Origin: a virus
Length of the DNA: 35,850 bases
Strand: one strand, 5' to 3'
IMG/VR virus record: IMGVR_UViG_3300032177_000038
Location: 1 to 35,850 of that record
A model generated the notes under the pieces. That model was not told the DNA's origin and searched no databases. It saw nothing but the letters and a program-made list of their open reading frames with translations. A program made the translations under genes and the position numbers. This document shows positions 11,539 through 21,262 of this stretch, piece by piece (positions within the stretch are counted from its first letter, which is position 1; every line of letters starts with the position of its first letter).

Positions 11539-11846
11539 TATTTTTTCTCACAATTAATAGTAGCATGAGATAAGATCCAGATCATATAGAACATAGTGAT
11601 TACCCCATGAAGAAGTTGTATTGTACTCCAAATAATAAAAGCATCATCAACCATAGGAACACCCGTAATATCCCCCACAACAATAACTCCATAGAAAACT
11701 GCCAAGTGAGCTGCCCAGAAAGTTAATGGAAAGATCATAAGCCAATGTTCAGGCATTTTAAAGGTTAAACCTGCCGCATAAGCTAACATAGTAAGAGCAA
11801 GCGCAAAAATGAGTACATCTACTAAATAAAACGGGTTCCATATCAT
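11538..11846 (-). CDS. Polytopic membrane protein, 102 residues
   Basis: Three membrane helices: about residues 7-28 (LVDVLIFALALTMLAYAAGLTF), 34-58 (HWLMIFPLTFWAAHLAVFYGVIVVG) and 68-92 (AFIIWSTIQLLHGVITMFYMIWILS). AAGAAGGAGG precedes ATG 11846 by 4 nt. It is translated just before the coiled-coil protein and the holin, so a holin-like or lysis-regulating role is plausible. The family is not recognised with certainty. Confidence 0.7.
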   Translation of the reverse strand: MIWNPFYLVDVLIFALALTMLAYAAGLTFKMPEHWLMIFPLTFWAAHLAVFYGVIVVGDITGVPMVDDAFIIWSTIQLLHGVITMFYMIWILSHATINCEKK

Positions 11847-11858
11847 TGATCCTCCTTC

Positions 11859-13085
11859 TTAATTAAAGCCGTAAAGACTAAACAAACTCCCAGTACGGAG
11901 ATATCGAGAAGATGCCATATTACCAGTAAGACGATTAATAGCTGCAGTACTATTCCAATAGGTATGGGCTAATCCAAAACCAAAATCACTCTCTCCGAAC
12001 CAAACCGAAAGATGAATTGCTGTTTTATATAAAATAGTTCCTTTATAATTTGGAAATAGTATTAAACCTGAGCCACTTTGAAGAGCGCCAGAATTTCCAA
12101 CTGGTAATACTCCAGCATGCATTCCCAATGCGTGGGGATTAGTAATTCCATATTGCCAACGTTCCATAGCAGGAGGCCAACCACTATTAAAATACCAAGC
12201 AGTATAATAATGAGCTGCTGCATCATTATTTACTCGCAACCAAAACTCATCCCAACCAGATGCTGCTTGCGAACTGATTCCATTATATATTATCAATAAA
12301 TGCGTAAAATCAGCTGGTATACCTGTCCAATCAGGATGTGAAGCACCGTTGCCTGCAAATTCAAATAATTTTTGAAAACGTAGAGTGGCTGCTAACTTCA
12401 ATAACGACACCGCACCATCGACCAAACCACCTGTTGGAACTTGGGTAAATAATCCATGAGTATGATCATGCTCGAGAATTTGGGCTTGCAAATTGGCTGC
12501 TTGATTAGAATCTAACTCATTTTGTAGATAAGTAAACCAAGTATTAAAATCATCTCCCCATTGAGCAACCAGCGTATCTATATCTAAAGTTTCAAGAATA
12601 CCAGTCACAAATGGACAAGTTGTGGTACCAACTCTATTAGTAATAGATTGTTGGTCAATCGATGTTATTTGATTTCCTATATAGAGATCTGCCAGAGGAT
12701 ATTGATTGATAGATGCCGTATGCGTCAGAGTAGGAGGAACGGGCGAAGAAGCAGGAGTACCAGCTATAACTTTGATACTATTCGCTCTAGTACCTTGATC
12801 TGAATTCGTTTCCAAAACCACAGTATCAATTCTATCTAGTACAGCATGCGGTGTAGTTATATCAAGAACAAGACTGGAATCGTTATATGTCCAAGTATGA
12901 TTAAACCAAGCTCTTCCTACTCCTACTGCCACATGCAAACCAGTTCCAGAAGTAACAGCTAAGGCTGTTCCAATGGACATAAAAACTCCATCTCGAATTA
13001 TGGAATCAAGTAAACTTGAAAATTGCATTGCATTGTAACGTCTATCATTTGTAAGTGAATCATAAAATCCGTATGTTACAGTCAT
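11859..13085 (-). CDS. Baseplate / receptor-binding protein
   Basis: 408 residues. Residues 1-165 match the conserved N-terminal module of Firmicutes siphophage baseplate proteins: GFYDSLTNDRRYNAMQFSSL, GVGRAWFNH, LDRIDTVVLETN, IKVIAGTPASSPVPPTL, YPLADLYIGN and a G-x-TTCPFVTG segment. Residues 185-235 are a helical linker (QWGDDFNTWFTYLQNELDSN). The C-terminal domain from about 245 (FEFAGNGASHPDWTGIPADFTHLLI) is a beta-rich sandwich rich in Trp and Gly, probably the carbohydrate- or receptor-binding tip. The start has AGAAGGAG 8 nt upstream. Its location after the Gp37-like gene fits a tail-tip role. Confidence 0.8.
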   Translation of the reverse strand: MTVTYGFYDSLTNDRRYNAMQFSSLLDSIIRDGVFMSIGTALAVTSGTGLHVAVGVGRAWFNHTWTYNDSSLVLDITTPHAVLDRIDTVVLETNSDQGTRANSIKVIAGTPASSPVPPTLTHTASINQYPLADLYIGNQITSIDQQSITNRVGTTTCPFVTGILETLDIDTLVAQWGDDFNTWFTYLQNELDSNQAANLQAQILEHDHTHGLFTQVPTGGLVDGAVSLLKLAATLRFQKLFEFAGNGASHPDWTGIPADFTHLLIIYNGISSQAASGWDEFWLRVNNDAAAHYYTAWYFNSGWPPAMERWQYGITNPHALGMHAGVLPVGNSGALQSGSGLILFPNYKGTILYKTAIHLSVWFGESDFGFGLAHTYWNSTAAINRLTGNMASSRYLRTGSLFSLYGFN

Positions 13086-13100
13086 ATAGTATTCTCCTTC

Positions 13101-14351
13101 TTAAAATCGTCCATTTGCTGATAACTCTGAAAATATAATGAAATTAATACTTTCATGAGATCCCAAAAAGATTTTTACTTTTTTTCCAAGAATAACAGTT
13201 TCATAAATATTCTTTGGACAAGAAATAGTTAAAAATTTTCTAAGATTAACAGTTTCATCAATATTTTTACTTTCTGGAACAATACAAAATATTGGATAAA
13301 TTTTAAATCCTGACCCATCTTGACAACGAACAACTTCTATAACTCTAGACTTTCCTTCATAACCATATTCATTGGCAACTTGTAAAACATCTCCAAGAAA
13401 AAAGTCTCTTCCGAAAATAAATTCACCGGTTGGATCAACTTCACTAGCAAATGTTTCAATAATAATGTTTTTGGAAAGTTCTTCGAGTCCTCTTTGATAT
13501 AGATGGCCAAAATATTCTTCATCAGTTGTTGGATTTCCATTTTGGTCAACTCTTGTTACACTTTGAGCATCTAAAAACATTTCTTTTCTATAAAGACCTA
13601 ACACCGATCCTTCAGATGGATCAACTTCTATACATATTTGAGCGTTGCCAACACCCTTTTCACCAGCTATTAAGGTTGCGGTTTTTAAAAGTCTATTTGA
13701 CAACATATACTCTGAGTTTTTAAGGTTTTCAAAATTCGGAGCAAAAACAACATAGGGATTTTGAACCTGATCATAAGATCTATCAATTCCAGAATATAAT
13801 TTAAATATATACTTTCCTTGATCATTTAAAGTTATTTTTAATCCAATATTATTAGAAAAACATAAATCTACTATAGCACTATATAAATTGTCTCCCCAAT
13901 ATTGATTGGAAATTTGAATTGAAAGAACTAGAGGATCTGTGGAAAACTGAAATTGTAAATCATTTATTTTTCTTGAAGTATTAAAAGGATTTATAGCATG
14001 TTCATTAAGCAAGGTAAAAATAGAATATTGAATTGGTTCACTTTCAAATCTAATAGGATCCCATATAATTCGTCTATCAAGAGTAGATTCAAATCCTCGT
14101 CCTTTTATAATTAATTTGTTTCCAGTAATAGGATCAGTTTTAATATGGACATCTTCAATTATCATAAGATGATCAGATTCTTTAATTGCGCCATAAGCAC
14201 CTTGACTTAAAACGGACAAAATATTTTGAGTTGGAGAGGTTAAAAGTTCAAAATCACCAGCTTGATAATATCTATCAGTCCAAATAAGCGATTCGAAAGT
14301 GTCGATAACTCCTATTTTTTGAAAAGCACTATTTAGAATTAATAGATCCAT
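13101..14351 (-). CDS. ReqiPepy6 Gp37-like tail protein with C-terminal repeat extension
   Basis: 416 residues. The first 350 residues have the Gp37-like plan of siphophage tail-tip proteins: MDLLILNSAFQKIGVIDTFE, SLIWTDRYYQAGDFEL, a YGAIKESDHLMIIEDVHI strand pair, IIKGRGFESTLDRRIIW, and the late FGRDFFLGDVLQVANEYGYEGKSRVIEV. It would sit at the tail tip between distal tail protein and receptor-binding protein. Residues about 362-412 carry three repeats of an 18-20-residue unit (DETVNLRKFLTIS, YETVILGKKVKIF, HESINFIIFSELS) of the same type as the repeats in the 970-residue LamG protein. AAGGGA precedes ATG 14351. Confidence 0.85.
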   Translation of the reverse strand: MDLLILNSAFQKIGVIDTFESLIWTDRYYQAGDFELLTSPTQNILSVLSQGAYGAIKESDHLMIIEDVHIKTDPITGNKLIIKGRGFESTLDRRIIWDPIRFESEPIQYSIFTLLNEHAINPFNTSRKINDLQFQFSTDPLVLSIQISNQYWGDNLYSAIVDLCFSNNIGLKITLNDQGKYIFKLYSGIDRSYDQVQNPYVVFAPNFENLKNSEYMLSNRLLKTATLIAGEKGVGNAQICIEVDPSEGSVLGLYRKEMFLDAQSVTRVDQNGNPTTDEEYFGHLYQRGLEELSKNIIIETFASEVDPTGEFIFGRDFFLGDVLQVANEYGYEGKSRVIEVVRCQDGSGFKIYPIFCIVPESKNIDETVNLRKFLTISCPKNIYETVILGKKVKIFLGSHESINFIIFSELSANGRF

Positions 14352-14353
14352 AT

Positions 14354-15277
14354 TTAAATCCCTTCATAGGCAATTTGATTATCTATTTTAAATTGAAGAT
14401 TAACCATTCCAACTTCAGCCGTGTAAGTAAAAATGTTATCGCCACGTGAAAGTTGAAACCAATCAGGATATTTATCAAGACAATTAAGAATATTAATTGT
14501 TTCTCCATCTCTCATTAAAATAGCATATTTATTACCTTTAATAGATGATATTATAATATCATCACCTGAATGAAATCCTTCTCCTGTTAATGCAAGAAGA
14601 CGATCTGTATCTATTTTTATACTTTCAACAGGTTCGGGTTCTAATCTAAAAATTTCGACATTTTCAACTGCCCCAACGGCATGTATAGTCATTAACATAC
14701 CAATTTCGGCATCACCTGTATAATTAATAGTTCTTGTTGTATAACCACTAATGACCGCAAATTCTAGTAACTTTACTGTTAAAGATTCATTCCCAAATGG
14801 AAATTCAAACACAGGATCAATAGTAGCAAAAGTTGTAGTGTTTATTTCTGTTGAGAATAAAAATGAATCTGGACAAAGAATTGATATAACAGTTCCGCCA
14901 TTTGGTGAAAAAATATCTGGTGTATTAGATTCAACATATCCATAAGTTTCGCAAGAACGTTCATCAGTTTCTATAGAAATTTTTACAGGTTTTTTCAAAG
15001 GAAAATACTTATAAGATTTTTGGCGTGTTACTTCAATTCCTCCTGTCGGATCATTAGGAAACAAAAACATAAGTGAAAGCACTATGTTTCTAGATTGAGC
15101 ACGTGCTGAATTATAGACAGCACCATCCATTAGAGACATTTCTGTCATTTCAACATTTGCTTTTGGAGGTCCAAGTCCATCGATAAAACGAATGACGAAC
15201 CCAGATTGCTCCGGGCTCGTCATTACTAGAGTGATAGATTCGTTAAGATGATTGGTAATAGTTATAGACTTTATCAT
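14354..15277 (-). CDS. Distal tail protein (Dit-like)
   Basis: 307 residues, encoded directly after the tape measure with an ATGA overlap. The N-terminal domain (residues 1-130) has the Dit/SPP1 gp19.1-type sequence pattern with SPEQSGFVIRFIDGLGPPKANVEM, ARSQSRNIVLSLMFLFPND and RQKSYKYFPLKKPVKISIET. The C-terminal half is a beta-sandwich with PDWFQLSRGDNIFTYTAEVG near the end, usual for distal tail proteins that carry a galectin-like domain. It forms the hub ring between tail tube and tip. Confidence 0.85.
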   Translation of the reverse strand: MIKSITITNHLNESITLVMTSPEQSGFVIRFIDGLGPPKANVEMTEMSLMDGAVYNSARAQSRNIVLSLMFLFPNDPTGGIEVTRQKSYKYFPLKKPVKISIETDERSCETYGYVESNTPDIFSPNGGTVISILCPDSFLFSTEINTTTFATIDPVFEFPFGNESLTVKLLEFAVISGYTTRTINYTGDAEIGMLMTIHAVGAVENVEIFRLEPEPVESIKIDTDRLLALTGEGFHSGDDIIISSIKGNKYAILMRDGETINILNCLDKYPDWFQLSRGDNIFTYTAEVGMVNLQFKIDNQIAYEGI

Positions 15278-18200
15278 TCGCTTATGACCAATCCTTTCAA
15301 CATTAATAATTGATTTCGTGTTTCTCTATAGATATCAAATTGCGATAAAGCTTTTGGTGAAGTATTAGTTTGATTAAAAGTTATAGTAGTACCTGGTTTC
15401 TCTCCGTTATTTATCTGTACTCCACTTCCATTTTGATAGTTCATCCCCATTGCTGCAAATGAAAGAGTATTCATACTTCCTGATAACAAAAGACTCTTAT
15501 TACCAAGAATATTGTTAATATTTCTTCCACTATTTTCAACATCTGTTAAATCAACAACTGGACGAATAACGGGATTCATATCAAAATTACTATTAAGAGC
15601 ATCATTAATACGATTTATCGCATTAGTCATACCTGATATTGCTTTTTTACCCATTCTTTCAGCAGCATTCTCGACACGACCAGATCCTTTTATTAACCCA
15701 TTTTCAAGACCTTTATCGAGATTTCTACCCATTTCATATGTTACCTTTGAAGGTGAAGCAATACCTAATAATGTTTTAAGTGCACTAATAATACTACTAC
15801 CTATTCTTCCAACAGCTTTAACAATTTGATCAATCCCCCCAAGAAGACCATCGGTAAGACCCTTAATAATTGCTTTTGCAAGATCTCCAATAGCAGTCAT
15901 TAATTCTGGTCCTTGTTCCTTAACAGCTTTTGTTATTCCTTCAATAAAAGATATTAGTAAATTAAAGCCTGATTGAATAATCTCAGGTAACTTTGCAGCC
16001 ACAGCATCAATAAAATTTGTAACTATTTCTATTGACACAGTTACAACATCGCCAATATTATCACGAATACCTTTTAGAATACCTATCAAGATATCATAAC
16101 CAGATTGTACAAATTCTGGTATCTTCGCTGCTAATGATTTTAAGAGTTCTCCGATCACGTACAATATAGCATTAACTGCTTGAGGAACTTGCTGTCTAAT
16201 TAGTAACCATAATCCTTGTAATAATACTGTAAGAGCCTGAACCATTGGCGGAACAGAGGCAATAATAACAGCACATAATGTTGCTATAAGCGTTATTAAA
16301 GCTAGTCCAATTACAGGTGCTGCTTGAATTATTAGTTGTGCAAATAGAATAATTCCATTTACAAGTGCTGTAATTAATAATGGTATTAGGCCAAGAAGTA
16401 TTCCTACAACCGCAACAAAAGCCGTAGCGCCCACTACTCCTGATACACCTAGAGCAGCTAAACCCATTGAGAACATTAATAAACCAGCACCAGCTAAGGC
16501 TACTGCTGCACCAATTAAGGCTATAGCAATACCTAAACCAAGTAATCCAGGAACAGCTGGAGTTATAAGCATTCCAGCAATTCCAAGAAGAAGAAACGTA
16601 GCTGCAAGTCCGCCTAATGCTATAGCTATTTCTTTAATACCCATTGATCCTAACGTCACTAGTACTGGAGTAAGTATTCTCAAAGCTCCTGCAACTACTA
16701 TCAACGCTAGGGCACCACCAATAGCTCCTTGTAAAGCGTACATTGCAATACTTATTATAAGTAATGCACCCGCTAATGTAACTAATCCTTTGCCGATTTC
16801 TTCCCAAGTCATTTTTGACATGGTAGTTATTGAAGTGGCAAGAATACGAATTGCCTCTGCGACTATAACAAGTCCTACAGCAGTAACAATCATGCTCATT
16901 GGCATAAGTCTTACTGCAGCAACTATAAGCAATAAGGCTCCAGCCATTCCGGCCATACCTTTGGCTATTTGCTCCCAAGAAAGATTTCCTATTCTGGTTA
17001 TTGCCTCGGCAAATATGAGCATAGCGCCACCAAGAATAGTCATTCCAATAGCAGTTATAATTACATTTTTTCCATTACCTGCTAATCGAATAAAAATTCC
17101 CAATTCTGCTAAAACTGCAGCAATTGTTATCAAACCTTGTTTCAAAACACCTACATCCATTTTACCAAATTTCTCAACAGCTACTGACATTAGTAAAACG
17201 GCACCAGCTAAAGCAACGATTCCAAGTCCACTACCAACACCTATATTCTTACCAGCCAATTGAGTAAAGGCCGCAAGTTCTCCAAGAACTATTCCTATGG
17301 CAATAAGACCATTTCGCAAAGCACCAACGTCAATAGAGCCTAATTTCTCGACCACGCCAGCTAATATCTTAAGACCAACTGCTAAAATGATAATACTAAT
17401 AGCGCTTTTTGTAAAACTTATCGCATTTGTGCCTATTGCACGCATAAACACTACAAGACCTGCTGTTATGAATCCTAATGCAGTTAAACCATTTCCAAGT
17501 TCTTGCTGATCAATGGCGGCTAGTTTAGTAATAGCAGCCGTTAAAAGTAAAAGGGATAAACTCATAGCTATAAGAGTTGCTGACAATCCTAGGGCGCCAA
17601 ACACGCCCGTACCACCTTTATTAAGTGCTGCCATTGATATTACTAAATCGGCAAATAACCCTGTTACGGCGGCTAAAGATACTGTAAGTTTCTTTGAATC
17701 TATCAATGACAAAACTAATAATGCTGCAGCTAGTATACCTATAGCAATAGCAATATTTAATAAGGTCTTTGATTGGAGATTCTTTTGATAAGCTTCAAGA
17801 CTTTTTCTAGCTCCATCTAAAATGCCAGTAATTCCGCCAAACATACCCGAAAGACTTTTAAGAGTTCCTGAACCTGCGGATACAAATTTGGTAAGAGCTA
17901 CTAAGAAACCTCCAAGAAAAGCGGCATTAAGACTATCAAATAAATTATTGAAATCAAGAGTAGAAACAGCATTCATTATTGCTGTTCCTAGACCACCTAA
18001 AATCTTTCCCAACCAAGTTCCTAATCCTAAAAGGATTGGAGCTGATTTTTCAAGAAGATTAATTAAACCACCTATTATAACGGATACAAATTTAAATAGA
18101 GTTTCTAAAGGAGCAAAACGAATATGAAGTTTATCTAAGAAAGTACTAACCCCACTCGTATCAGCCATTTTAAAATCAAAAGCATTTTTAAAACCTTCCT

Positions 18201-19866
18201 TAAATCCTTCTACTGCCTTTTTAAGACTATCTCCTAGTAAAGAGAATTGGCCTTTTACTTTATTAAATTCGATAATTACTCTATTTGCAAATTCTATAAC
18301 AGCATTCTTGGTTCCTACAATGTATCCTTTTACCTTCTCTATTGCTACGCCAAAAGTATCGTTTGACCTTATTAGAGATCTAACCATTAATAAATACAAT
18401 GACTGTGTATATAAAAAATTAACGAAAGTAGTAAGTAATGGTTTTATTCCACTCGTATCAAGTTTTCCAAAACTTCCAAGTAAAGCACTTACTGCCATTT
18501 TTCCAATATCAAAAATAGCAAATAATCCACCAAAAATTGTTGATAGTTTATCGCTACCAGTTACGGCAATTCTAATAACATCGGTAAAATCTCTTAGCAT
18601 TTTAGTTACATTGAAAAGTCCTTGACCAGCTTTACCTGTACTAGGAAACATTTGATCCCAAGTATCACCAAATACTTTTCCAATACTAATAATTGTTTCT
18701 ATTACATTTTTAAGAGCTTCAAGAGCCTGGGTTCGTCCACCAAGATCTTTCCAACCTTTTAACATATTATTACGGGCATCAGAAGAACCTTGAATGAGAG
18801 CACCAAAGGTGTCACTTAAATACGTAAAAAAGGATTTAGCTTCTTCAAAGTCACCAAAAATAATCTGCCAGGTCTGTGCCCATCCCGATTGCATTGCTTC
18901 TTGCATTGTTTGAGTTAACTGAGATAATGTTTTAACCTTAGTGGCAGCATCATTTGCTATTACACCAAGTTTAACAATTTCGGTTATCTGTTCTTCAGTA
19001 TAACCCATCGTTCTTAATTGTTCTGTGGAAAGATCCCCAGTAAATTTTTGCAATGTTTCAAGTAAAACTTCGCTGGTTAACCAACCATTTTGGAGTGTTT
19101 CTCTAAAACTGCCCTCTTTTTTAATCATATCGTCAATGGCAATGCCATGAACACGAGCAGTTGCCATAAGAGCACTTTTGAATACTTCTCCACCCATACC
19201 AGCATTAACAACAGAGTTCCAGTCCATAAGTTTCACTGTACCGGATGCTAAAGCCTGAGATAACTGATACATAGCTGTGGCAGCCTGCTGTGAATTTGAA
19301 CCAGAAACAGCGGCTAAGTTAGCAATACCTTTAATAGCATCTGCAGCGGTTCTTAAATCAATACCCGCAGCCGTAAAGGTACCTACATTTTTAGCCATTT
19401 CAGCAAAGTTATAAATAGTTTTATCGGCATACAGATTCATTTCATTAAGTATATCGTTAACTTGCTGAAGGGTAGTACCTTTTGATGCAGTATTTGCCAA
19501 GATTGTTTGAATAGCATTCATTTGGATTTCGTATTCAGCAAAACCCTTTTTTGCTGGAGAAGTTAGGGCAGTCCATAATTTCTTTCCTAACTCGATAGCA
19601 GCATTGGTAAGATTTTGGAGAATGGTCATGCCAATAATGCCAAAAGTAGAGAATCTATTAGATAAATTTTGAACGCCGTCTGCTATATGACTTAGATTAA
19701 ATGATTTCCCAACCTCGCCAAGTTTTTGCAAACTTTTAGCCTGTTCATTAAGATCTAATCCCTTTTTTAAAGCATCAAGAGAAGAAATACTTGTTTTAAC
19801 ACCACTTTCAAATTGTTTATTATCAAATCCTAATTGAACAGCACGATTATCTACAGTATTGCTCAT
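15274..19866 (-). CDS. Tail tape measure protein
   Basis: 1530 residues, the longest gene here. The N-terminal coiled region is followed by the tape-measure domain at about 110-260: EIQMNAIQTILANTASKGTT, NEMNLYADKTIYNFAEMAKN, GTFTAAGID and WNSVVNAGMGGEVFKSAL. Residues about 700-1240 contain many hydrophobic Gly/Ala/Leu segments (for example AIAIGILAAALLVLSLID), which can insert into the host membrane during DNA entry. The C-terminal part has amphipathic repeats (SGYDILIGILKGIRDNIGD, SGFNLLISFIEGITKAV). At about 0.15 nm per residue the tail would be near 230 nm. ATGA overlap at both ends couples it to its neighbours. Confidence 0.95.
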   Translation of the reverse strand: MSNTVDNRAVQLGFDNKQFESGVKTSISSLDALKKGLDLNEQAKSLQKLGEVGKSFNLSHIADGVQNLSNRFSTFGIIGMTILQNLTNAAIELGKKLWTALTSPAKKGFAEYEIQMNAIQTILANTASKGTTLQQVNDILNEMNLYADKTIYNFAEMAKNVGTFTAAGIDLRTAADAIKGIANLAAVSGSNSQQAATAMYQLSQALASGTVKLMDWNSVVNAGMGGEVFKSALMATARVHGIAIDDMIKKEGSFRETLQNGWLTSEVLLETLQKFTGDLSTEQLRTMGYTEEQITEIVKLGVIANDAATKVKTLSQLTQTMQEAMQSGWAQTWQIIFGDFEEAKSFFTYLSDTFGALIQGSSDARNNMLKGWKDLGGRTQALEALKNVIETIISIGKVFGDTWDQMFPSTGKAGQGLFNVTKMLRDFTDVIRIAVTGSDKLSTIFGGLFAIFDIGKMAVSALLGSFGKLDTSGIKPLLTTFVNFLYTQSLYLLMVRSLIRSNDTFGVAIEKVKGYIVGTKNAVIEFANRVIIEFNKVKGQFSLLGDSLKKAVEGFKEGFKNAFDFKMADTSGVSTFLDKLHIRFAPLETLFKFVSVIIGGLINLLEKSAPILLGLGTWLGKILGGLGTAIMNAVSTLDFNNLFDSLNAAFLGGFLVALTKFVSAGSGTLKSLSGMFGGITGILDGARKSLEAYQKNLQSKTLLNIAIAIGILAAALLVLSLIDSKKLTVSLAAVTGLFADLVISMAALNKGGTGVFGALGLSATLIAMSLSLLLLTAAITKLAAIDQQELGNGLTALGFITAGLVVFMRAIGTNAISFTKSAISIIILAVGLKILAGVVEKLGSIDVGALRNGLIAIGIVLGELAAFTQLAGKNIGVGSGLGIVALAGAVLLMSVAVEKFGKMDVGVLKQGLITIAAVLAELGIFIRLAGNGKNVIITAIGMTILGGAMLIFAEAITRIGNLSWEQIAKGMAGMAGALLLIVAAVRLMPMSMIVTAVGLVIVAEAIRILATSITTMSKMTWEEIGKGLVTLAGALLIISIAMYALQGAIGGALALIVVAGALRILTPVLVTLGSMGIKEIAIALGGLAATFLLLGIAGMLITPAVPGLLGLGIAIALIGAAVALAGAGLLMFSMGLAALGVSGVVGATAFVAVVGILLGLIPLLITALVNGIILFAQLIIQAAPVIGLALITLIATLCAVIIASVPPMVQALTVLLQGLWLLIRQQVPQAVNAILYVIGELLKSLAAKIPEFVQSGYDILIGILKGIRDNIGDVVTVSIEIVTNFIDAVAAKLPEIIQSGFNLLISFIEGITKAVKEQGPELMTAIGDLAKAIIKGLTDGLLGGIDQIVKAVGRIGSSIISALKTLLGIASPSKVTYEMGRNLDKGLENGLIKGSGRVENAAERMGKKAISGMTNAINRINDALNSNFDMNPVIRPVVDLTDVENSGRNINNILGNKSLLLSGSMNTLSFAAMGMNYQNGSGVQINNGEKPGTTITFNQTNTSPKALSQFDIYRETRNQLLMLKGLVISE

Positions 19867-20240
19867 AACTTAGACACCTCCTTCCATATAGCTTCCGAAA
19901 TATCATTTAATATAGGGCCAATAGCAGGATTAATATAATCAATACCTTGAACATATGTGCCGCCTCTTGTTCCATGCCCATACTGAATAAGAAATGCTGG
20001 CTTTATACCGTTTTCTTCATAGGAATTATACCAACCTATAGAATAACTATTACCAGTCACTTCAATTTTATAACTCCATGAAGCAGCAGTTTGTCCTGTA
20101 TCTTTTGGCGTCGCTATAAATAGTGCACTAACTCCCTTCGATCCATATCCTTCAAGAATGTTACGTATTTCTAATTTTTGAGCCCTGCTAAAGAATCTTT
20201 CCGTATTACGAAAGTCTCCTGTTTGTTTAATAGTGATCAT
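19863..20240 (-). CDS. HK97 gp10-like head-tail/tail joining protein
   Basis: 125 residues. Short N-terminal strand MITIKQTGDFRNTERFF, then the KGVSALFIATPKDTGQTAASWSYKI motif with the Thr-Gly-x-T-A-x-S-W pattern of the HK97 gp10 family, and a QYGHGTRGGTYVQGIDYINPAI stretch, also diagnostic. It normally acts at the head-tail or tail-completion interface. Here it lies between the chaperone gene and the tape measure, which is usual for this phage group. The stop overlaps the next start as ATGA. Confidence 0.85.
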   Translation of the reverse strand: MITIKQTGDFRNTERFFSRAQKLEIRNILEGYGSKGVSALFIATPKDTGQTAASWSYKIEVTGNSYSIGWYNSYEENGIKPAFLIQYGHGTRGGTYVQGIDYINPAIGPILNDISEAIWKEVSKL

Positions 20241-20241
20241 A

Positions 20242-20787
20242 TTAACCTGTACTATTTAAACTCTCTCGTCGAGCAGCATTAAGAGCCGCATTACGAGAAT
20301 ATGTGTCTTTTTTCGAACCACTTTTCTTAGAAGGCTGATTCTTGATATTGCAAACATTAATAAGTGTAAGTAATCTATTGAGATGCCACTTTTGACACTC
20401 AAAGGGTATATTAAGAGCAACCATCCAATAATAAATAATTTCTGCTGTGATTATATCTTTATTAATAACATTTTTGTTACTAGTACTAAACGTTGTAGCA
20501 GTCATTGGGGCTTCGATATAATTACTCACTTGCTCAATAATGTCGTTAGTAACACCATTATATACATCAAAGTCTATATTTTGACTCATTGTCATACAAC
20601 GAATATAGTCAATTGTTTCTTCGGAAGTCTTTTCCATTTTTGACATAAACGGTTTACACCACTTTGACTCCCATTTTGATAAGGAGACTAGAGAATGTTC
20701 TAACTGCAAAACTTGTTCTTTCACTTTAACAAATTCATTAGTCTTTTCATTCCATAACTCTGCAGCAGGAATAGTTATCTGCAACAT
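20242..20787 (-). CDS. Second tail assembly chaperone-like protein (Gp14-type position)
   Basis: 181 residues from ATG 20787 (AGGAG, 5-nt spacer; the frame itself is open to 20802). The N-terminus MLQITIPAAELWNEKTNEFV matches proteins encoded just after the first tail chaperone in Gram-positive siphophages, with a KVKEQVLQLEHSLVSLSKWE segment and KPFMSK. The C-terminus is basic (KKSGSKKDTYSRNAALNAARR). It is in the same frame as the first chaperone gene, separated by a single TAG, so a fusion by readthrough is conceivable. Identity is by position and pattern. Confidence 0.75.
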   Translation of the reverse strand: MLQITIPAAELWNEKTNEFVKVKEQVLQLEHSLVSLSKWESKWCKPFMSKMEKTSEETIDYIRCMTMSQNIDFDVYNGVTNDIIEQVSNYIEAPMTATTFSTSNKNVINKDIITAEIIYYWMVALNIPFECQKWHLNRLLTLINVCNIKNQPSKKSGSKKDTYSRNAALNAARRESLNSTG

Positions 20788-20808
20788 CTCTAGTCTCCTC
20801 ATAATTTT

Positions 20809-21189
20809 CTATGATTTAGGCGGTGGATTACTCGCAGCTGGCACAATACCATTAATAAAAGCAGCTGCAGCCTCAGGACTTGTAGCTAATTCCATAAACA
20901 AATTGCTATATGCCTGTGTCTGCATAAAGGCATCACGAAGTTGATCATTTTTTACAAAGTATTTACCATCCGGAGATTTCTCACCGTATGCTTTACCGAT
21001 GATTTCCTTGAACAATTTGATAATAGTTTCATTATCCTGAGCTTCAATAATACCATTAATCTTAGCGGCGAGACCACCTTTTGTTGAGAGCTCCATCTCA
21101 GCAATTTCAGCCTGAGTAAGGTTGAAGTAGAAGGTTTCAGTTCGTTCATTGTTATCAAAATCTGTATAACTGATCGTCTTTTTAAGCAT
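20809..21189 (-). CDS. Tail assembly chaperone
   Basis: 126 residues, beginning MLKKTISYTDFDNNERTETF with FYFNLTQAEIAEMELSTKGG, the hallmark strand and helix of siphophage tail assembly chaperones. The end is Ala/Pro-rich (FINGIVPAASNPPPKS). It lies between major tail protein and tape measure, as expected. AAAGGAG precedes ATG 21189. Unlike many relatives there is no obvious slippery heptamer near its end. The following gene is in the same frame after TAG, two codons and ATG. Confidence 0.85.
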   Translation of the reverse strand: MLKKTISYTDFDNNERTETFYFNLTQAEIAEMELSTKGGLAAKINGIIEAQDNETIIKLFKEIIGKAYGEKSPDGKYFVKNDQLRDAFMQTQAYSNLFMELATSPEAAAAFINGIVPAASNPPPKS

Positions 21190-21222
21190 AAAAAACTCCT
21201 TTCAATTTTTAATAATTTGAAT

Positions 21223-21253
21223 AAAGGAGCCCTGGAATATCCAAGGCTCCTTT
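21223..21253 (-). terminator. Hairpin terminator after the major tail protein
   Basis: Minus strand: AAAGGAGCCTTGG, loop ATATT, CCAGGGCTCCTTT (13 bp, one G-U pair). The T-tract that follows is interrupted, so it may act as a partial terminator that lowers transcription of the chaperone and tape measure relative to the major tail protein, a common arrangement in siphophages. Confidence 0.7.
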
Positions 21254-21262
21254 AATTAAAAC

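Noticed and set aside
11859-13085. Diversity-generating retroelement target
   Set aside because: No reverse transcriptase, template repeat or accessory gene is present in the window.
15512-18625. Plus-strand open frames inside the tape measure gene
   Set aside because: They lie opposite a long well-supported gene, have no ribosome binding sites and arise from its low-complexity codon use.
20802-20830. Programmed -1 frameshift in the tail chaperone
   Set aside because: The two frames are identical, so a -1 shift would not join them, and no clear slippery heptamer is visible.
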